A DNA stretch of 64,000 bases from Bacteroides fragilis (lineage in GTDB: Bacteria; Bacillota; Clostridia; Lachnospirales; Lachnospiraceae). The translations under genes were made by a program, and so were the position numbers. Positions 41,508 through 50,658 of the stretch are shown here, piece after piece (position 1 is the first letter of the stretch; every line of letters begins with the position of its first letter). The notes under the pieces were generated by a model that made no database searches, was not told where the DNA came from, and saw nothing but the letters and a program-made list of their open reading frames with translations. The stretch is taken from the NCBI GenBank assembly GCA_023664485.1, contig JAMPFK010000002.1, positions 186,001-250,000 of the forward strand, in the 5' to 3' direction.

Positions 41508-42194
41508 CTAAACGGGCAGCGCGTTCAGTAATTCTTTGGTAATGGCTTCCATCATGACTCGACCGTCTTTTACATAAGCAATTTTGGGCTGAACCTTTGG
41601 CTTTATCGGCCATTTGCTCTGTTTCTCGGATGTTTTGTATTTGAATTCACCTATTTTAAGTTTCTCCGGTGACATTTCAAGCGCAACAACAAAATGATTG
41701 TCCAGGCCGCTTCCGCCCGCATAGGCCTGTCCGTATAATCCGCCAAGCACAATAATATCTTTTTTGGAAACGATACATGCGCCGGGATAGACGTCCCCCA
41801 TCACGATGATACTGTTTTCCGTTTCCAGCAGCTGGCCGTCTTTTAACGTTCCCTTATAAAACTGCCCTGCGTTTTCCATTTCATGCCGGCGGAATTCAAG
41901 CTGCTGCAGGGCGCGTACATAATTTTGATTCGTTTCGTCGTCCTTGCCGATGATACAGATGATATTCAGGGAAGAATTGCCGGAAATCACCTCCAGCACT
42001 TCCCGCTCTTCCCCCTCCGTCAGTTTTCTGCCCTCGAAAGAGATTCCCATATGGGCATCCCGGAAAAACTGGGCGGATTCTTTAAATTTTACAGCGATTT
42101 CCTCAAGCAGCCTGTCAAAAGGCATTTCATCGTCCAGATAAAGTGACAGACCGTTTGGGAAGCTTTTAATAATGACCGGATTTTTCATATGCAT
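41508..42194 (-). CDS. minC: septum site-determining protein MinC
   Basis: A protein of 228 residues. The N-terminal FtsZ-inhibiting domain (about 1-95) is followed by the beta-helical C-terminal domain (about 115-215) with GDVYPGACIVSKKDIIVLGGLYGQAYAG, the repeat region typical of MinC. It blocks FtsZ ring formation away from midcell together with MinD. AAAGGAG precedes the start. It is 46 bp upstream of minD, and 10 bp after the PBP2 gene. Confidence 0.93.
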   Translation of the reverse strand: MHMKNPVIIKSFPNGLSLYLDDEMPFDRLLEEIAVKFKESAQFFRDAHMGISFEGRKLTEGEEREVLEVISGNSSLNIICIIGKDDETNQNYVRALQQLEFRRHEMENAGQFYKGTLKDGQLLETENSIIVMGDVYPGACIVSKKDIIVLGGLYGQAYAGGSGLDNHFVVALEMSPEKLKIGEFKYKTSEKQSKWPIKPKVQPKIAYVKDGRVMMEAITKELLNALPV

Positions 42195-42204
42195 ATCATC
42201 TCCT

Positions 42205-45087
42205 TTAATCTCCGTTGATCAGGCCGCCTTCCAATGTTCCTGCAGTACCGGTAATGATCTCGCTTTCCTCTGCGAGTCCATAATAGTATTTATAAATCTC
42301 TCTTGCAATCTGCGCAGCATAGTCGGAATTATAACCGTTGGCGACACGCACGACAACGCAGATCTCCGGATCCTCATAAGGTGCATAGCTGACAAAAAGC
42401 GCGTGGTTGGGATGAGAAGTGCTCTCCTGCGCCGTACCTGTTTTACCGGCAACATTGACGCCGAGGTCCGAATAATAGCTCTTTCCTTCCACGACTCTGC
42501 GCATGCCGAGATGAATCGCATCCCAGTAGGAAGCGTCCATATCGATCCGGTTGCGCACCCCGGCATGGTTCTCTTCCTCGTTTTCGCCGCTGCGGTCCGT
42601 AATTTTATCTATTAATGTTAAATTATAACATGTTCCGCTGTTCGCGACAGTTGTAACGTATCGCGCCAGACCGACGGTCGTATAGTTATTCCGGCCCTGT
42701 CCGATCGCAGAACGGACGGAATCCAGATCGGAGACTTTCGGGTCATATTCCTCGATTTCCACGCCGGAAGGCTCTGAAAGGCCGTACATATCCGCATATT
42801 TTGCAAGCATGTTCAGGCCGACTTCGCTATTATAAGTATTATCGACAATACCGAGCCTGTAGCCGACCTCGTAAAAGAACCAGTTACAGGAATGCTGGAT
42901 GCCGCCGGTCACATTCAATGAGCCGTGCGCGCCGCCGTTTGCGGCGATCCAGCATCTCGGCGGCTGCGTAATCTTATCGAATGTGCCGGTACAGGTTATC
43001 GTTTCTTTCAGCGTAATGACATTTTCCATCAAACCCGCCGTCGCGGATACCATCTTAAAAGTGGAACCGGGCGCCGTTCTCTGCTGTGTCGCGTAATTGT
43101 TCATCGGACGCGATAAGTCGCTCTGTAAGCTGGCAAAATAATCCGCATCGACGCCGTTCGCCATCTTGTTATTATCATAGCTCGGATAGGATACGAGCGC
43201 AAGCACATCCCCGGTATTGACATCTGTGATGACGGTCGAGCCGGAATAAGGCTCCAGCGCCAGCTGAGCCGGCGTAATATCCAGATGTTCGATACGTTTT
43301 CTCATAAAGGCATAGGGCGTCAGGGAACCTCTTTCGAACTGCGCAAGCTCCTCCTCTTCTACTTTCACGATATTCTGCTCTAACAGGAGCGAGCAGACCT
43401 GCCGTCCGCTCAGTTCGTCGTTATTGATCATATAACGGTAGATTCTTTTCTCAAAATTCGCGCTGACATCCAGCTTTTCAAAAATATAACTGACGATCTT
43501 TGCATAAATTTCCTGCGAATCCGAATACTGCGACACGATATTCAGCCTGGACACATCCACCCAGTTCTTCGCGATCACATAATTCAGATATTCGCTCAGG
43601 CTGATGACCTCGTCTATCGTCCATGCGATATAGGTCTCGTCATTCTTGTCCAATTCGCTCTCCATAATAATATTATTCTCATAGAGCATGGAGACGATAA
43701 AGCTCTCATAGACCTGATATTCCCTGGATAATTCGTTGTAAGGCGTATTGCCTTCCGTAAGCTCGGCGCGCAGCTGTTCAAAGATCCGGGCTTTTTTATC
43801 CAGATAAGCCTGTGCGACGGCGCTTTCCGTCTCCCCGGCAAACGCAGAAAAAAAATGGCTTGTATCAATAATATTGTTTTCGATGCATGCATAGTAAACA
43901 TCGTAGATCGGGATAATGATATTGCTGCTCCCCGCATTTTCAGCCGGCACATATTCTTTGATGTTCTGTATTTTGGCAAGTAAAATACTGGCAATCTTCT
44001 CTTCAAGAATATGATAAACGGCTTTTTGCAGATCAGGGTCGATGGTCAGCCAGACGTCGTTTCCGGCGACCGGCTCCACCCTGTCGCTTGTTTCAATGAC
44101 CTTCCCGACATTGTTCACATAGACGATCTCGGAGCCTTTCGTTCCCTGGAGCTGCGTTTCCATAGACGCTTCGATTCCCAGCTTTCCGACCGTGTCGTTC
44201 AAATCGTAGTTCGGATCTTCCTCCTGCAGGATCTCCAGCTCGTCATTGGATATTTTTCCCGTATAACCGAGGATCTGTGCGAAATAAACGCTGTCGTTGT
44301 ATTTGCGGATGGTTCCTTCCGCGATCGAAACGCCGTCGAGAACATCCGCGTTTTCCATTACGACGGCTACGGTCTTTTCGGAAACGTTATTTGCTACCGT
44401 CGTAGCGATATATTTCTGATAGCTGTTGGCGCTCATGGCATAACGGATGGTAAGGATCTTCAATACCTCTTCCTTCGTATAACCATACCCTTCCTGAAAG
44501 CTGTCTGTGTCATCTTCGTCCGTATAACCGCCGATTCCATAACGGGAAGTGCCGCACAGATAGGCCATCACCTCGTCCGGCGTGGCCGTCCGTTCTTTCT
44601 CCTGCAGGTCGTCGATCAGGGCATGTCCGTAAATATCAGCGAGAAAACGAAGCTGCTGGGTACCTTCCAGATTGAACTGATAATTGCCGCTTCCATCCAG
44701 AACAATATTGAAATCGTTGATAATATGGTCACCGTTTCGTTCGATCATCTGAATCAGCCGGTAAATCGTGTTATTCAGATTCACATTTTTATCCCGGCCC
44801 GATTCATAAACATCTTCGATAGTAACGGAATAAGCCAGCTCATTATAAGCGAGGAGTTCTCCGTTCCGGGCGTAGATATTGCCTCTCGTCGCCTCGATGG
44901 TCCGCGTTTTCGTGATCCTCAGCTGAAAATTATCAGAATATTCCTCTCCATTGACAATCTGCAGTTGAAATATCGTATAAATAAGATAGCCGCCCATGCC
45001 GAGCAGGACCAAAACCAGCACGATCAGTCTGGAAGTCACCATATTAAAGATATTTTCTTTCAAATGTTCCCATATATTTTCAAACAA
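42205..45087 (-). CDS. mrdA: penicillin-binding protein 2, class B, with a large inserted region
   Basis: A protein of 960 residues, far longer than typical PBP2 (about 630). One membrane helix near residues 20-38 precedes the dimerisation domain (about 60-330). The transpeptidase motifs are APGSTFKM (about 674), SCNWF and KTGTAQE (about 882). Between the start of the transpeptidase region (LTIDPDLQKAVYHILEEKI, about 346-364) and GSTVITDVNTGDVLAL (about 612) lie roughly 240 extra residues rich in acidic and helical segments. The start is TTG, overlapping mreD by 8 bp. It acts with RodA in elongation. Confidence 0.92.
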   Translation of the reverse strand: MFENIWEHLKENIFNMVTSRLIVLVLVLLGMGGYLIYTIFQLQIVNGEEYSDNFQLRITKTRTIEATRGNIYARNGELLAYNELAYSVTIEDVYESGRDKNVNLNNTIYRLIQMIERNGDHIINDFNIVLDGSGNYQFNLEGTQQLRFLADIYGHALIDDLQEKERTATPDEVMAYLCGTSRYGIGGYTDEDDTDSFQEGYGYTKEEVLKILTIRYAMSANSYQKYIATTVANNVSEKTVAVVMENADVLDGVSIAEGTIRKYNDSVYFAQILGYTGKISNDELEILQEEDPNYDLNDTVGKLGIEASMETQLQGTKGSEIVYVNNVGKVIETSDRVEPVAGNDVWLTIDPDLQKAVYHILEEKIASILLAKIQNIKEYVPAENAGSSNIIIPIYDVYYACIENNIIDTSHFFSAFAGETESAVAQAYLDKKARIFEQLRAELTEGNTPYNELSREYQVYESFIVSMLYENNIIMESELDKNDETYIAWTIDEVISLSEYLNYVIAKNWVDVSRLNIVSQYSDSQEIYAKIVSYIFEKLDVSANFEKRIYRYMINNDELSGRQVCSLLLEQNIVKVEEEELAQFERGSLTPYAFMRKRIEHLDITPAQLALEPYSGSTVITDVNTGDVLALVSYPSYDNNKMANGVDADYFASLQSDLSRPMNNYATQQRTAPGSTFKMVSATAGLMENVITLKETITCTGTFDKITQPPRCWIAANGGAHGSLNVTGGIQHSCNWFFYEVGYRLGIVDNTYNSEVGLNMLAKYADMYGLSEPSGVEIEEYDPKVSDLDSVRSAIGQGRNNYTTVGLARYVTTVANSGTCYNLTLIDKITDRSGENEEENHAGVRNRIDMDASYWDAIHLGMRRVVEGKSYYSDLGVNVAGKTGTAQESTSHPNHALFVSYAPYEDPEICVVVRVANGYNSDYAAQIAREIYKYYYGLAEESEIITGTAGTLEGGLINGD

Positions 45088-45598
45088 ATTTCTTTTCGCC
45101 TCTTTTCTCCTGCTGCTCCAGGCTGTGGTTTACACGCAGGATGACAGGATACAAAAACAGCGTTACGACTACCGTATAGACCATTTCCGGTAAAATAATA
45201 TGGATAAGGTAGTAGCTGAAATCGAATTTCCCGCGCAGCAGGAACAGAATGATATAGCAGATGATTCCATAAAAAAAGTCGCTGCAGAGAATCAGCGTAA
45301 TCGGCAGTTTAATATCCTCAGGATAAAAAATAACGCTGAATTTTCCGTTGGCATATCCGATATACATATAGACCAGGGCATAAAATCCGATAACGGAGCC
45401 GAAAAAAATGTCAATTAGCAGACCGCTGAAAAAGCCGATGAGCAGGCCGGTCTTTTCACCCCGCATGAATCCTAACGAGGCTGTCAGCACGATCAGCAGA
45501 TTCGGAACGATGCCGCCGAAAGCGAGTGCGCGGAAAACGGTGCACTGCATCAGAAAACATATAAAAATGAAAAAAGCGGTCACAATAACGCGTTTCAT
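45080..45598 (-). CDS. mreD: rod shape-determining protein MreD
   Basis: A protein of 172 residues with about five membrane helices and the family core SLGFMRGEKTGLLIGFFSGLLIDIFFGSVIGFYAL (positions about 45375-45485). MreD belongs to the elongasome with MreB and MreC. It lies between mreC (17 bp) and the PBP2 gene (8-bp overlap) on the same strand. Confidence 0.92.
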   Translation of the reverse strand: MKRVIVTAFFIFICFLMQCTVFRALAFGGIVPNLLIVLTASLGFMRGEKTGLLIGFFSGLLIDIFFGSVIGFYALVYMYIGYANGKFSVIFYPEDIKLPITLILCSDFFYGIICYIILFLLRGKFDFSYYLIHIILPEMVYTVVVTLFLYPVILRVNHSLEQQEKRGEKKFV

Positions 45599-45615
45599 GA
45601 ATCCACATTACCCCT

Positions 45616-46485
45616 TTAATCCCCGACTGTCTGCTTCAATTCCAATATGACAAGGACTTCTTCTAAATGTTCGAAATCAACCGCCGGCGTGATGTATCCC
45701 GATTTGGTCAGGTTGTTGGAATCAGTATTGATAGTGCTGATATAGCCGATCAGAATTCCCGGAAGGTACTTATCGCTTATATTGGAGGTAACGATCTTAT
45801 CTCCTTCTACGACGACGTTGCCGCCGTCCTTTAACTGTTCAAAAGAAATGACGCCGGAAGCATACAGGCGCAGATCGCCGTTGACGATCATGTTGTCGGA
45901 GCTGGACAATACCATCGCGCTTACGTTGGAGTCATCGGCGATGATGGCTTTTACCTTGGACCAGTTCGGCCCCGTATCCACAATACGGCCCACCAGGCCG
46001 CTGCCGGCCATGACATTCATATCCACCATAAGGCCGTCTTCCGAGCCTTTATTGATGACAAAAGAATAGAACCAGTTGCCTGAATCCCTCGCGATGATCC
46101 GTGCGCCCACCTTCTCGTATTCGTCATATTGGGAATCCAGTTCGTACAATTCCCGCAGGTTGGTGAGTTCGTAACGATCCTGCTGTAGTCTCGTGTTCTC
46201 GATCGTCAATTCGTCTATCTGCGATCTTAAAGTCTCATTTTCCGCAATCAGATCCCGGATCTGTCCAAGTTCCTCCGAACGGCTGCGCAGAAAACTGCCC
46301 GCCGCGCCAACGCCCTCCTGGAACGGAACGATGACATAGCCGGCAATGGAACCCAGCGGCCCGCTGAAAATCGTCGTATTAAAGGTAAGCAGCACCATAC
46401 CGGTACACAGAATTGTTAAAATGAAAAGGAGGTATTTCCCCGGCAGGGTAAATTTCTCCCCTTTCCTTTTTATAATTGGACTCAT
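45616..46485 (-). CDS. mreC: rod shape-determining protein MreC
   Basis: A protein of 289 residues with one membrane helix (about 16-37), a coiled coil (about 68-110; RDLIAENETLRSQIDELTIENTRLQQ) and the beta-rich MreC domain (about 120-280), including GLVGRIVDTGPNWSKVKAIID-like segments (MAGSGLVGRIV, about 165). It links PBP2 to the MreB cytoskeleton. The start overlaps the mreB stop as ATGA, so the two are coupled. Confidence 0.93.
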   Translation of the reverse strand: MSPIIKRKGEKFTLPGKYLLFILTILCTGMVLLTFNTTIFSGPLGSIAGYVIVPFQEGVGAAGSFLRSRSEELGQIRDLIAENETLRSQIDELTIENTRLQQDRYELTNLRELYELDSQYDEYEKVGARIIARDSGNWFYSFVINKGSEDGLMVDMNVMAGSGLVGRIVDTGPNWSKVKAIIADDSNVSAMVLSSSDNMIVNGDLRLYASGVISFEQLKDGGNVVVEGDKIVTSNISDKYLPGILIGYISTINTDSNNLTKSGYITPAVDFEHLEEVLVILELKQTVGD

Positions 46486-47492
46486 TTGCTCATTCCTTCT
46501 ATTGCATATGCCACCGATTTATAATTTTCTTCATTTATTATTTTGGCAAGGCCGAGCGCAACGCTTTCGATCGGATGCTCGGAGAGATTGACTTTCAGGC
46601 CGGTCCCCTTGCTTATCAGCTGTGCCAGCCTGTTGACCTGGGAGGCGCCTCCCGTCAGATAGACGCCATGTCTGTAAATATCCGCCGCCAGCTCCGGAGG
46701 CGTCCGCTCTAAAATGACTTTGATATTGTCGATAATCGTATTAAAATGCTCCGTCAGGCACTCATTGACCAGGGAAGTCGGTATTTCGCGTTCGACCGGA
46801 AGGCCGGTAACGATGTCGCGCCCATATACGACGGCGCCGCATTTCTGCGCTTCCAGATCAGACAGGGCGATTTTTACGTTTTCTGCCGTTTTGCCGCCGA
46901 TGATCAGGCTGTATTCCCGCCGCACCGCCGCTTTGATCGCTTCGTCGAACTTTCGCCCGCCCACCTTGATGAGCTTGCTTAGAACAATGCCGCCGAGAGA
47001 AAGAATTGAGATTTCCGTCGTATCGAAACCGACGTTCACGACGAGAACGCCCTGCGAATTTTTGACGTCGATGCCGAGCCCGAGGCCGTCCGCGACCGCC
47101 TTATCCACAACCATGACTTTTTTGGCCTTGACGTTGGATTCCTTTACCAGGTCTTTGAAAGCGCGCTTCTCCACCTCCGTCACATCCCATGGAACCGCGA
47201 TATAATAATCCGCAGGCCTCAGACCGCCTTTCATCAGATCGACCATAAAATATTTTATGAGGGTCTCCATGTTCTGTATGTCAGCAATGACGCCATTGCT
47301 CAACGGATAAGTAATATGAATATTGCCCGGCGTTTTTTCATACATATCGAAAGCCGAATTTCCATATGCGAACAGGGTCCTCTTATTCTCGATCGCAATC
47401 ATGTTCTTTTCCACAAAAACATTGTCGTCCGTACGATTGTATATTTTAATGTTGCTTGTCCCCAAATCAATTCCAAATGCGTTATTCGCCAA
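46482..47492 (-). CDS. mreB: actin-like cell shape protein MreB/Mbl
   Basis: A protein of 336 residues with the actin-fold ATPase motifs: the phosphate-1 loop IDLGTSNIKIY near the start, VVNVGFDTTEISILSLGG (about 155-172), and the adenosine motif GVYLTGGASQVNRLAQLI (about 280). The family assembles short filaments under the membrane and orients wall synthesis. It heads the mreBCD-PBP2 run and follows radC by 38 bp. Confidence 0.92.
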   Translation of the reverse strand: MANNAFGIDLGTSNIKIYNRTDDNVFVEKNMIAIENKRTLFAYGNSAFDMYEKTPGNIHITYPLSNGVIADIQNMETLIKYFMVDLMKGGLRPADYYIAVPWDVTEVEKRAFKDLVKESNVKAKKVMVVDKAVADGLGLGIDVKNSQGVLVVNVGFDTTEISILSLGGIVLSKLIKVGGRKFDEAIKAAVRREYSLIIGGKTAENVKIALSDLEAQKCGAVVYGRDIVTGLPVEREIPTSLVNECLTEHFNTIIDNIKVILERTPPELAADIYRHGVYLTGGASQVNRLAQLISKGTGLKVNLSEHPIESVALGLAKIINEENYKSVAYAIEGMSK

Positions 47493-47530
47493 GGTAAAAG
47501 ACTCCTTTCAAAATAATTGATGATCCGCGG

Positions 47531-48259
47531 CTATTCTTCTGAAGCAAGGCATTCCTTTAACAGTCCGCTCTCCCTGAAACTGAAATAGCTGTTATCACCG
47601 ATGATGATATGATCCAGCATAAAAACATCGATGGTCCTTCCGATTTCCCCGATCCGCTTCGTGACCCGGATGTCGTTATTGCTGGGCGCAGGATTTCCGC
47701 CCGGATGATTGTGCAGGAGCATCAGATTCGCCGCCTGATAACGGAATGCACTGATATATACTTCTCTCGGTGATAAAAGGGAGGCATTGACCGTCCCGGT
47801 CGATAGAAGCTGTTCTTTTAACAGATGCATACCCGAATCGAACAGCAAAAGCAGATTATGCTCCACCCTTTCGTGCCGGAATCTCTCCATATAATAGCCG
47901 GCGACGGAGGAGGGCCTTGAGAAGGATAATTCTCCGCCCGCCTTTGTCTGCGCCATTCTCGTGCACAATTCCGCGAGCGCCTTTAACTTCACGGCCTTGA
48001 CCTTTCCGATACCTTTTACCCGCATCAGCTCCTGGAGCGGGATATGATAAAGCCCCAAAAGCCCGTTGCCGTATTCGCCGGCCGCTTTTAACACCTCGTC
48101 TCCAAGGGCTCTCGCGCTCATCTCCCGCGTTCCGGTCCGTATGATAATCGCGAGCAGTTCGGAATCCGTTAAAGTCTCCGCTCCATAGGAAATAAATTTC
48201 TCATATGGAAGATTCTGCATACCGCTACTATCATTGTTCTCATACTTTACTAATTTCAT
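47531..48259 (-). CDS. radC: RadC-family protein (JAB/MPN+ domain)
   Basis: A protein of 242 residues. The N-terminal helix-hairpin-helix region (about 20-100; MRVKGIGKVKAVKLKAL) is followed by the JAB metalloprotease-like domain with the zinc motif HNHPGGNPAPSNND (about 180). Its long-assumed repair role is doubtful; the true function is unresolved. The position just before mreB is the conserved one in Firmicutes. Confidence 0.93.
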   Translation of the reverse strand: MKLVKYENNDSSGMQNLPYEKFISYGAETLTDSELLAIIIRTGTREMSARALGDEVLKAAGEYGNGLLGLYHIPLQELMRVKGIGKVKAVKLKALAELCTRMAQTKAGGELSFSRPSSVAGYYMERFRHERVEHNLLLLFDSGMHLLKEQLLSTGTVNASLLSPREVYISAFRYQAANLMLLHNHPGGNPAPSNNDIRVTKRIGEIGRTIDVFMLDHIIIGDNSYFSFRESGLLKECLASEE

Positions 48260-48360
48260 TCAGCCTCTTTCCCGACGGCTTTTCTCTCCTGTGCACAAAC
48301 TCCCCATCCTGAACATTTTATCACAATCCTTTTTTTCTGTATACAAAATTTGCCTATTTT

Positions 48361-49662
48361 TTAAATTTTCAGCAGTTCTTCCGAAAGGATCCCGCATTCC
48401 GTCAGGCGCTGTAAGGCCTTTAAAATGCCAAGTTTTGCGTGCGGCCAGGTGAGCCCTCCCTGAAAATAGACCGCATAGGGAGGCACGATCGGCCCGTCCG
48501 CGCTCAGCTCGATAGAAGAACCGGAAACGAACGCGCCGGCGGCCATGACGACCTGGGAGTCATAACCGGGCATATCCCATGGTTCGGGCGTTACGAAGCT
48601 GTCCACGGAAGCGGCGGCCTGAATGCCCTGACAGAAAGCGATGACGCCTTCCGGTTTTCCGAAGGTCACGGCCTGAATGATGTCGTGCCGGCTCTCCGTA
48701 CCGTTCGGAATGACAGGAAAACCGAGCCTTTCAAAGAGATTTGCCGCAAATACCGCACCTTTTAAGGCGCTCGCCGTTACCGTCGGCGCAAGGAACAGCC
48801 CCTGATAAAAAGAGGACATCACGCCGAGGGACGCGCCGACCTCCTTACCGAGCCCCGGCGACGTCAGCCGATACGCGGCATTTTCCACGCATTCCTTTTT
48901 TCCCGCAATATAGCCGCCGATCGGCGCAAGGCCGCCTCCCGGATTCTTGATCAGGGAGCCGGCCGTCATATCCGCGCCCACATCGCCCGGTTCGATCGTT
49001 TCCACAAATTCGCCGTAACAGTTATCTACCATGCAGACGACGTCCGGTTTGATTTCTTTGATAAAATGAATCAGTTCCCCGATCCGCGCTACCGACAGGG
49101 TAGGCCTCGTCTGGTATCCTTTGGAACGCTGAATCGTCACCAGCTTTGTTTTTTCGCGGACCGCCGCCCGAATGCCTTCGTAATCGAAACCGCCGTCCGG
49201 AAGCAGATCCACCTGCCTGTATGAAATGCCGTATTCTTTCAGGGAGCCTTTGGACGCCCGGATGCCGATGACCTCTTCCAGCGTATCATAGGGCTTGCCG
49301 ACGGGGGAAAGCAGTTCGTCTCCAGGCCTTAAATTGCTCATGAGCGCCAATGCCAGCGCGTGCGTGCCGCATGTGATCTGCGGCCGCACGAGCGCATCCT
49401 CCGCATGAAATATTTCCGCATAGACCTGTTCCAGCGTGTCCCTGCCCAAATCGTTATAGCCGTATCCGGTCGTACCCGAAAGACAGGCTTCGCTCACCCG
49501 GCATTTCTGCATGGCGCGGATGACTTTTAACTGGTTATATTCCGAAATTTCATCGATTTGTTCAAAACGTTCTTTCAGGGATGCGAGAACTACGCTTCCG
49601 AAATCCAGCACGGCTTTGGAAATTCCCAGCCCGGCATATTGTTTTTCCAAAAAATCCTTCAT
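48361..49662 (-). CDS. methionine gamma-lyase family PLP enzyme (YnbB / aluminium-resistance type)
   Basis: A protein of 433 residues with a fold-type I PLP layout. The presumed PLP-binding lysine lies in SLIKNPGGGLAPIGGYIAG (about 235-253). TTGYGYNDLGRDTLEQVYAE (about 64-83) and QITCGTHALALALMSNLRPGD match the YnbB group. These are annotated as methionine gamma-lyase-like or aluminium-resistance proteins; neither activity is firmly established. The gene lies 3 bp after miaA in the mutS-mutL-miaA order. Confidence 0.87.
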   Translation of the reverse strand: MKDFLEKQYAGLGISKAVLDFGSVVLASLKERFEQIDEISEYNQLKVIRAMQKCRVSEACLSGTTGYGYNDLGRDTLEQVYAEIFHAEDALVRPQITCGTHALALALMSNLRPGDELLSPVGKPYDTLEEVIGIRASKGSLKEYGISYRQVDLLPDGGFDYEGIRAAVREKTKLVTIQRSKGYQTRPTLSVARIGELIHFIKEIKPDVVCMVDNCYGEFVETIEPGDVGADMTAGSLIKNPGGGLAPIGGYIAGKKECVENAAYRLTSPGLGKEVGASLGVMSSFYQGLFLAPTVTASALKGAVFAANLFERLGFPVIPNGTESRHDIIQAVTFGKPEGVIAFCQGIQAAASVDSFVTPEPWDMPGYDSQVVMAAGAFVSGSSIELSADGPIVPPYAVYFQGGLTWPHAKLGILKALQRLTECGILSEELLKI

Positions 49663-49665
49663 GAT

Positions 49666-50658
49666 CTAATTCATATCCTTTTCCTTTAAAATTCGAAGCA
49701 TTTCCTGCAGAACCGCTTCCTCTTCTTTTCCTTTTTCCCCGGACGTCTGTACGGAGCCCGCCGCCCGCCTGTAATCCTCTCTCGAAATCCATATGACGTC
49801 TTTTTCCCGGCGGAACCATGTAAGCTGTCTTTTCGCAAAATGCCGTGTATCCCTCTTGATCCGGTAAACGGCGTCTTCCAGCGTACATTCCCCGTCGAGA
49901 TATTCCAGTATTTCTTTATAGCCGAGCCCCTGCATGGATACGAGGTCTTTGGTGCATCCCATCGCTTTCAGGCCCTCCACCTCGGAAACGAGCCCGGCTT
50001 CCAGCATGTCGTCAACCCTCTTATCGATTTTTTCATATAATCTGCTCCGTTCATCCGTCAGAACAAAATAAAGGAACCGGTAAGGGGATTCCTTTTCGTG
50101 CTGTTCCTCGTTATGTTCCGAGATGCGTTTTCCCGTCTTTTCATAAAATTCAATGGCCCGGACGACCCGTTTCACGTTGTTGGCATGAAGAATTTCACAG
50201 GATTTGGGGTCGATGCGGCGCAGTCTTTTAAAAAGCTCATCGTTTCCCCGCTCTTTTGCAAACCGCACCAACTCCCGCCGGAGGGCCGTATCCTCTTCGG
50301 TTTCCGTAAAATCGATATCATAGAGCACCGACTGGATATAGAAACCGGTGCCCCCCGCCAGAATCGGGATTTTTCCCCTCTCATAGACCGTCTTTATCGC
50401 CTCTTTCGCAAGCGATTGGAACTTAACGACATGGAACTCTTCATCCGGTTCGAGAATATCGATTAAATAATGGGGGATGCCCGCCATTTCTTCCCGTGTA
50501 ATCTTGGCGGATCCGATATTCATATGCCTGTATACCTGCATGGAATCCGCCGAAATGATCTCCCCGCCGATTTCCTGAGCGAGAGAAACGGCTAACGCCG
50601 ATTTCCCGGCGGCGGTCGGCCCCGTCAATATGATCAATGGCTTTTTGTTCTGCTTCAT
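49666..50658 (-). CDS. miaA: tRNA dimethylallyltransferase
   Basis: A protein of 330 residues that adds the isopentenyl group to A37 of tRNA. The P-loop GPTAAGKSALAV is near the start, followed by ISADSMQVYRHMNIGSAK and the substrate-binding segment GGTGFYIQSVLYDIDF. The start overlaps the mutL stop by one base (TAATG). MiaB, acting on the product of this enzyme, is encoded two genes upstream at 55187-56680. Confidence 0.95.
   Translation of the reverse strand: MKQNKKPLIILTGPTAAGKSALAVSLAQEIGGEIISADSMQVYRHMNIGSAKITREEMAGIPHYLIDILEPDEEFHVVKFQSLAKEAIKTVYERGKIPILAGGTGFYIQSVLYDIDFTETEEDTALRRELVRFAKERGNDELFKRLRRIDPKSCEILHANNVKRVVRAIEFYEKTGKRISEHNEEQHEKESPYRFLYFVLTDERSRLYEKIDKRVDDMLEAGLVSEVEGLKAMGCTKDLVSMQGLGYKEILEYLDGECTLEDAVYRIKRDTRHFAKRQLTWFRREKDVIWISREDYRRAAGSVQTSGEKGKEEEAVLQEMLRILKEKDMN

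Noticed and set aside
44011..45144. Long plus-strand open frame opposite the PBP2 gene
   Set aside because: It is the antisense shadow of a well-supported coding region, with no family resemblance and no ribosome site.
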